A DNA stretch of 6,166 nt from assembly GCA_016522385.1 (NCBI GenBank), contig JAEKFU010000166.1:1-6166 (forward strand). Direction: 5' to 3'. Position numbers and translations under genes: made by a program. Below, one piece after another: positions 5,223-6,166 of this stretch. Every line of letters starts with the position of its first letter. The stretch's first letter is position 1. A model generated the notes under the pieces. The model was not told the DNA's origin. It worked only from the letters and a program-made list of their open reading frames with translations, and searched no databases. Source of the DNA: Pseudomonadota bacterium. Its GTDB lineage: Bacteria; Pseudomonadota; Alphaproteobacteria; Rhizobiales; Aestuariivirgaceae.

Positions 5223-6037
5223 TAGCCAAACAGCCCCAGCAGGCCGCCGCCGATTGCCAGCGGGATGCCGAAGGGCCCCAGGGCCGGCGACAGGCTGGCG
5301 AGACTGAGGCCTGCCGTTGCCCCGCCCAGGGCACGGGCCACCGGGCTCTGGCCTGGCATGCTGGAGGTTTGCGTAGTCGCACCGCCGAGCCCCGCATGGC
5401 CCTGGACGATGGCGTTGTAGCGCTGGAGCGCCTCAAAGGGCGCGTTCTGGTTGTAGTAATGCCGGCTCACATCATCGCTCAGCTGACGTTGCCGAAACCG
5501 GTCCTGCTCAGCCCCGACATTGGCCAGCTGGCTGAGGTTCGCATAGTCACCGGCCGCAATGGCGGGTGCCAGCGTTGCCGCCTTCATCAGGCGATCCTGG
5601 TCGGCGTTCATTTGCGACTGCGCAAAGGGGGCAAAGGCCTGTGTCATGGCCCTGACGGCCGTGTCCCGATGAAGACCTGAACCGGTGCGACCGGCGCCAG
5701 AAAATGTTGCATTGACACGCGGCATGACGGCCGATGCGACATTGTCGGCCAGGGCATTGGTGCCGCGATGGGGTGCAGCATTGAGCAGACCGGCAAAGGC
5801 TGCCTTGGCCTGGTCCGTCAAAGCACTGCCGCGCAAGGCCCGTTCGGCGACGAGGTTCTGTGCCAGGTTGGTGAAGACCGATTGCGGCGCGACGGTCGAG
5901 CCGGGGAAGTACCGGTTGCCTTGGCCCGAGCCGTAAAGCGATTGGGCATGGCCCATGATGTCTTTCAGGAGCGGTTGGGCCGCCGTCCAGGGGTCGGCTT
6001 TCTGCACCGTAGTCGAATTTGATCTGCCGCTTGCCAT
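5222..6037 (-). CDS. Phage virion / DNA-ejection-type protein (hypothetical)
   Basis: A 271-residue protein rich in Ala, Gln, Asn and Gly, without an enzyme motif I recognise. ATG 6037 has AAAGGG seven bases upstream and overlaps the preceding gene's stop as TGATG, a typical phage arrangement; a TTG one codon earlier is not needed. The N-terminus is polar (1-20). The middle (about 55-190) is helical, with the stretch APAIAAGDYANLSQLANVGA (158-177) and Q/D/R-rich coiled segments. The C-terminus has QTSSMPGQSPVARALGGATA (223-242), then a hydrophobic, glycine-zipper-like tail ending GIPLAIGGGLLGLFG. This pattern resembles unnamed structural or ejection proteins encoded after head genes in podophage-like prophages of alphaproteobacteria, which may insert into membranes during DNA delivery. 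That assignment comes from general resemblance, not a specific match. It is intact, not visibly decayed. Confidence 0.6.
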   Translation of the reverse strand: MASGRSNSTTVQKADPWTAAQPLLKDIMGHAQSLYGSGQGNRYFPGSTVAPQSVFTNLAQNLVAERALRGSALTDQAKAAFAGLLNAAPHRGTNALADNVASAVMPRVNATFSGAGRTGSGLHRDTAVRAMTQAFAPFAQSQMNADQDRLMKAATLAPAIAAGDYANLSQLANVGAEQDRFRQRQLSDDVSRHYYNQNAPFEALQRYNAIVQGHAGLGGATTQTSSMPGQSPVARALGGATAGLSLASLSPALGPFGIPLAIGGGLLGLFG

Positions 6038-6166
6038 CAAAGAGCCCTTTCAAGTTTCCATTCGGTTTGCCGGTAGTCCTTGTGGACCCGTGCCCAGCCT
6101 TTGCGGCCATAGATCTCAAGATAAGTGCAGCCCTGTTCGCGGCCATACTGCTCCAGGTCTCGGATG
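6037..6166 (-). CDS. Partial phage-associated gene, C-terminal 42 residues
   Basis: An open frame enters from the right edge and ends at TGA (6037-6039), overlapping the next gene's ATG by one base. The visible tail contains EQGCTYLEIYGRKGWARVHK, then a Trp- and Lys-rich end. The GC-x-x-x-E-I-x-GRKGWARV pattern, seen in small phage proteins next to virion genes and reminiscent of GNAT-fold C-termini, suggests a phage accessory or structural-module gene. The overlap shows that it is cotranscribed with the virion-type gene. The start and most of the protein lie outside the window. Function unknown. Confidence 0.6.
   Translation of the reverse strand, partial: IRDLEQYGREQGCTYLEIYGRKGWARVHKDYRQTEWKLERAL

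Noticed and set aside
5547..6146. 199-codon minus-strand open frame over the phage genes
   Set aside because: Gly/Arg/Cys-rich shadow; the chosen frames have a ribosome site, a TGATG overlap and coherent composition.
1..6166. CRISPR array, tRNA, rRNA or transposase
   Set aside because: No regularly spaced short identical repeats, no tRNA T-loop or acceptor pairing, no rRNA signature and no transposase motif seen on either strand.

Overview
The window looks like a GC-rich proteobacterial chromosome segment, most likely alphaproteobacterial. This rests on a long intergenic palindrome starting CTAGAGCG, a Crp/Fnr (FixK-type) half-site pair, and a tandem UspA protein with a C-terminal signature familiar from Rhizobiales and Rhodospirillales. 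The taxonomic call is an inference from style, not from a marker gene. Base composition is uneven by eye: the ppx-like gene, the transporter and the phage genes are clearly GC-rich, while about 3420-4810 is closer to half GC.

Layout. Positions 1-503 hold no gene I can defend. At 504-1457 (+) is a short Ppx/GppA-type phosphatase whose second phosphate loop is degenerate. It converges on a two-gene minus-strand operon: an ArsB/NhaD-type ion transporter (3304-1976) followed 12 bases later by a stand-alone CBS-domain pair (1963-1508). A 50-bp near-perfect palindrome separates the convergent stops and even contains the CBS gene's stop codon. An Fnr/FixK-like box lies 72 bp upstream of the transporter start. 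Next is a minus-strand secreted c-type cytochrome (3765-3505) that stops just where the axial-methionine segment should begin. A palindrome-rich intergenic region separates it from a divergent tandem universal stress protein (3968-4813), whose best start codon appears to be ATC. From about 4883 to 5222 there are roughly three degenerate copies of a 138-bp tandem repeat. The right end (5222-6166, minus) carries one complete and one partial gene of phage virion type, so it is probably the edge of a prophage or prophage remnant.

How the genes may work together. Fnr-like control, a c-type cytochrome, a UspA protein, an adenylate-sensing CBS module paired with an ion transporter, and a Ppx-like protein all suit an energy- or oxygen-stress gene neighbourhood. 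This is inference: only the transporter-CBS pair has operon-like spacing. The most interesting items are the transporter-CBS pair as a possible nucleotide-gated ion exchanger, the apparent ATC start of the usp gene, the truncated cytochrome, the operator-like palindrome cluster between cytochrome and usp, and the 138-bp repeat with one compensatory stem change. I do not see a clearly new defence or mobile system.
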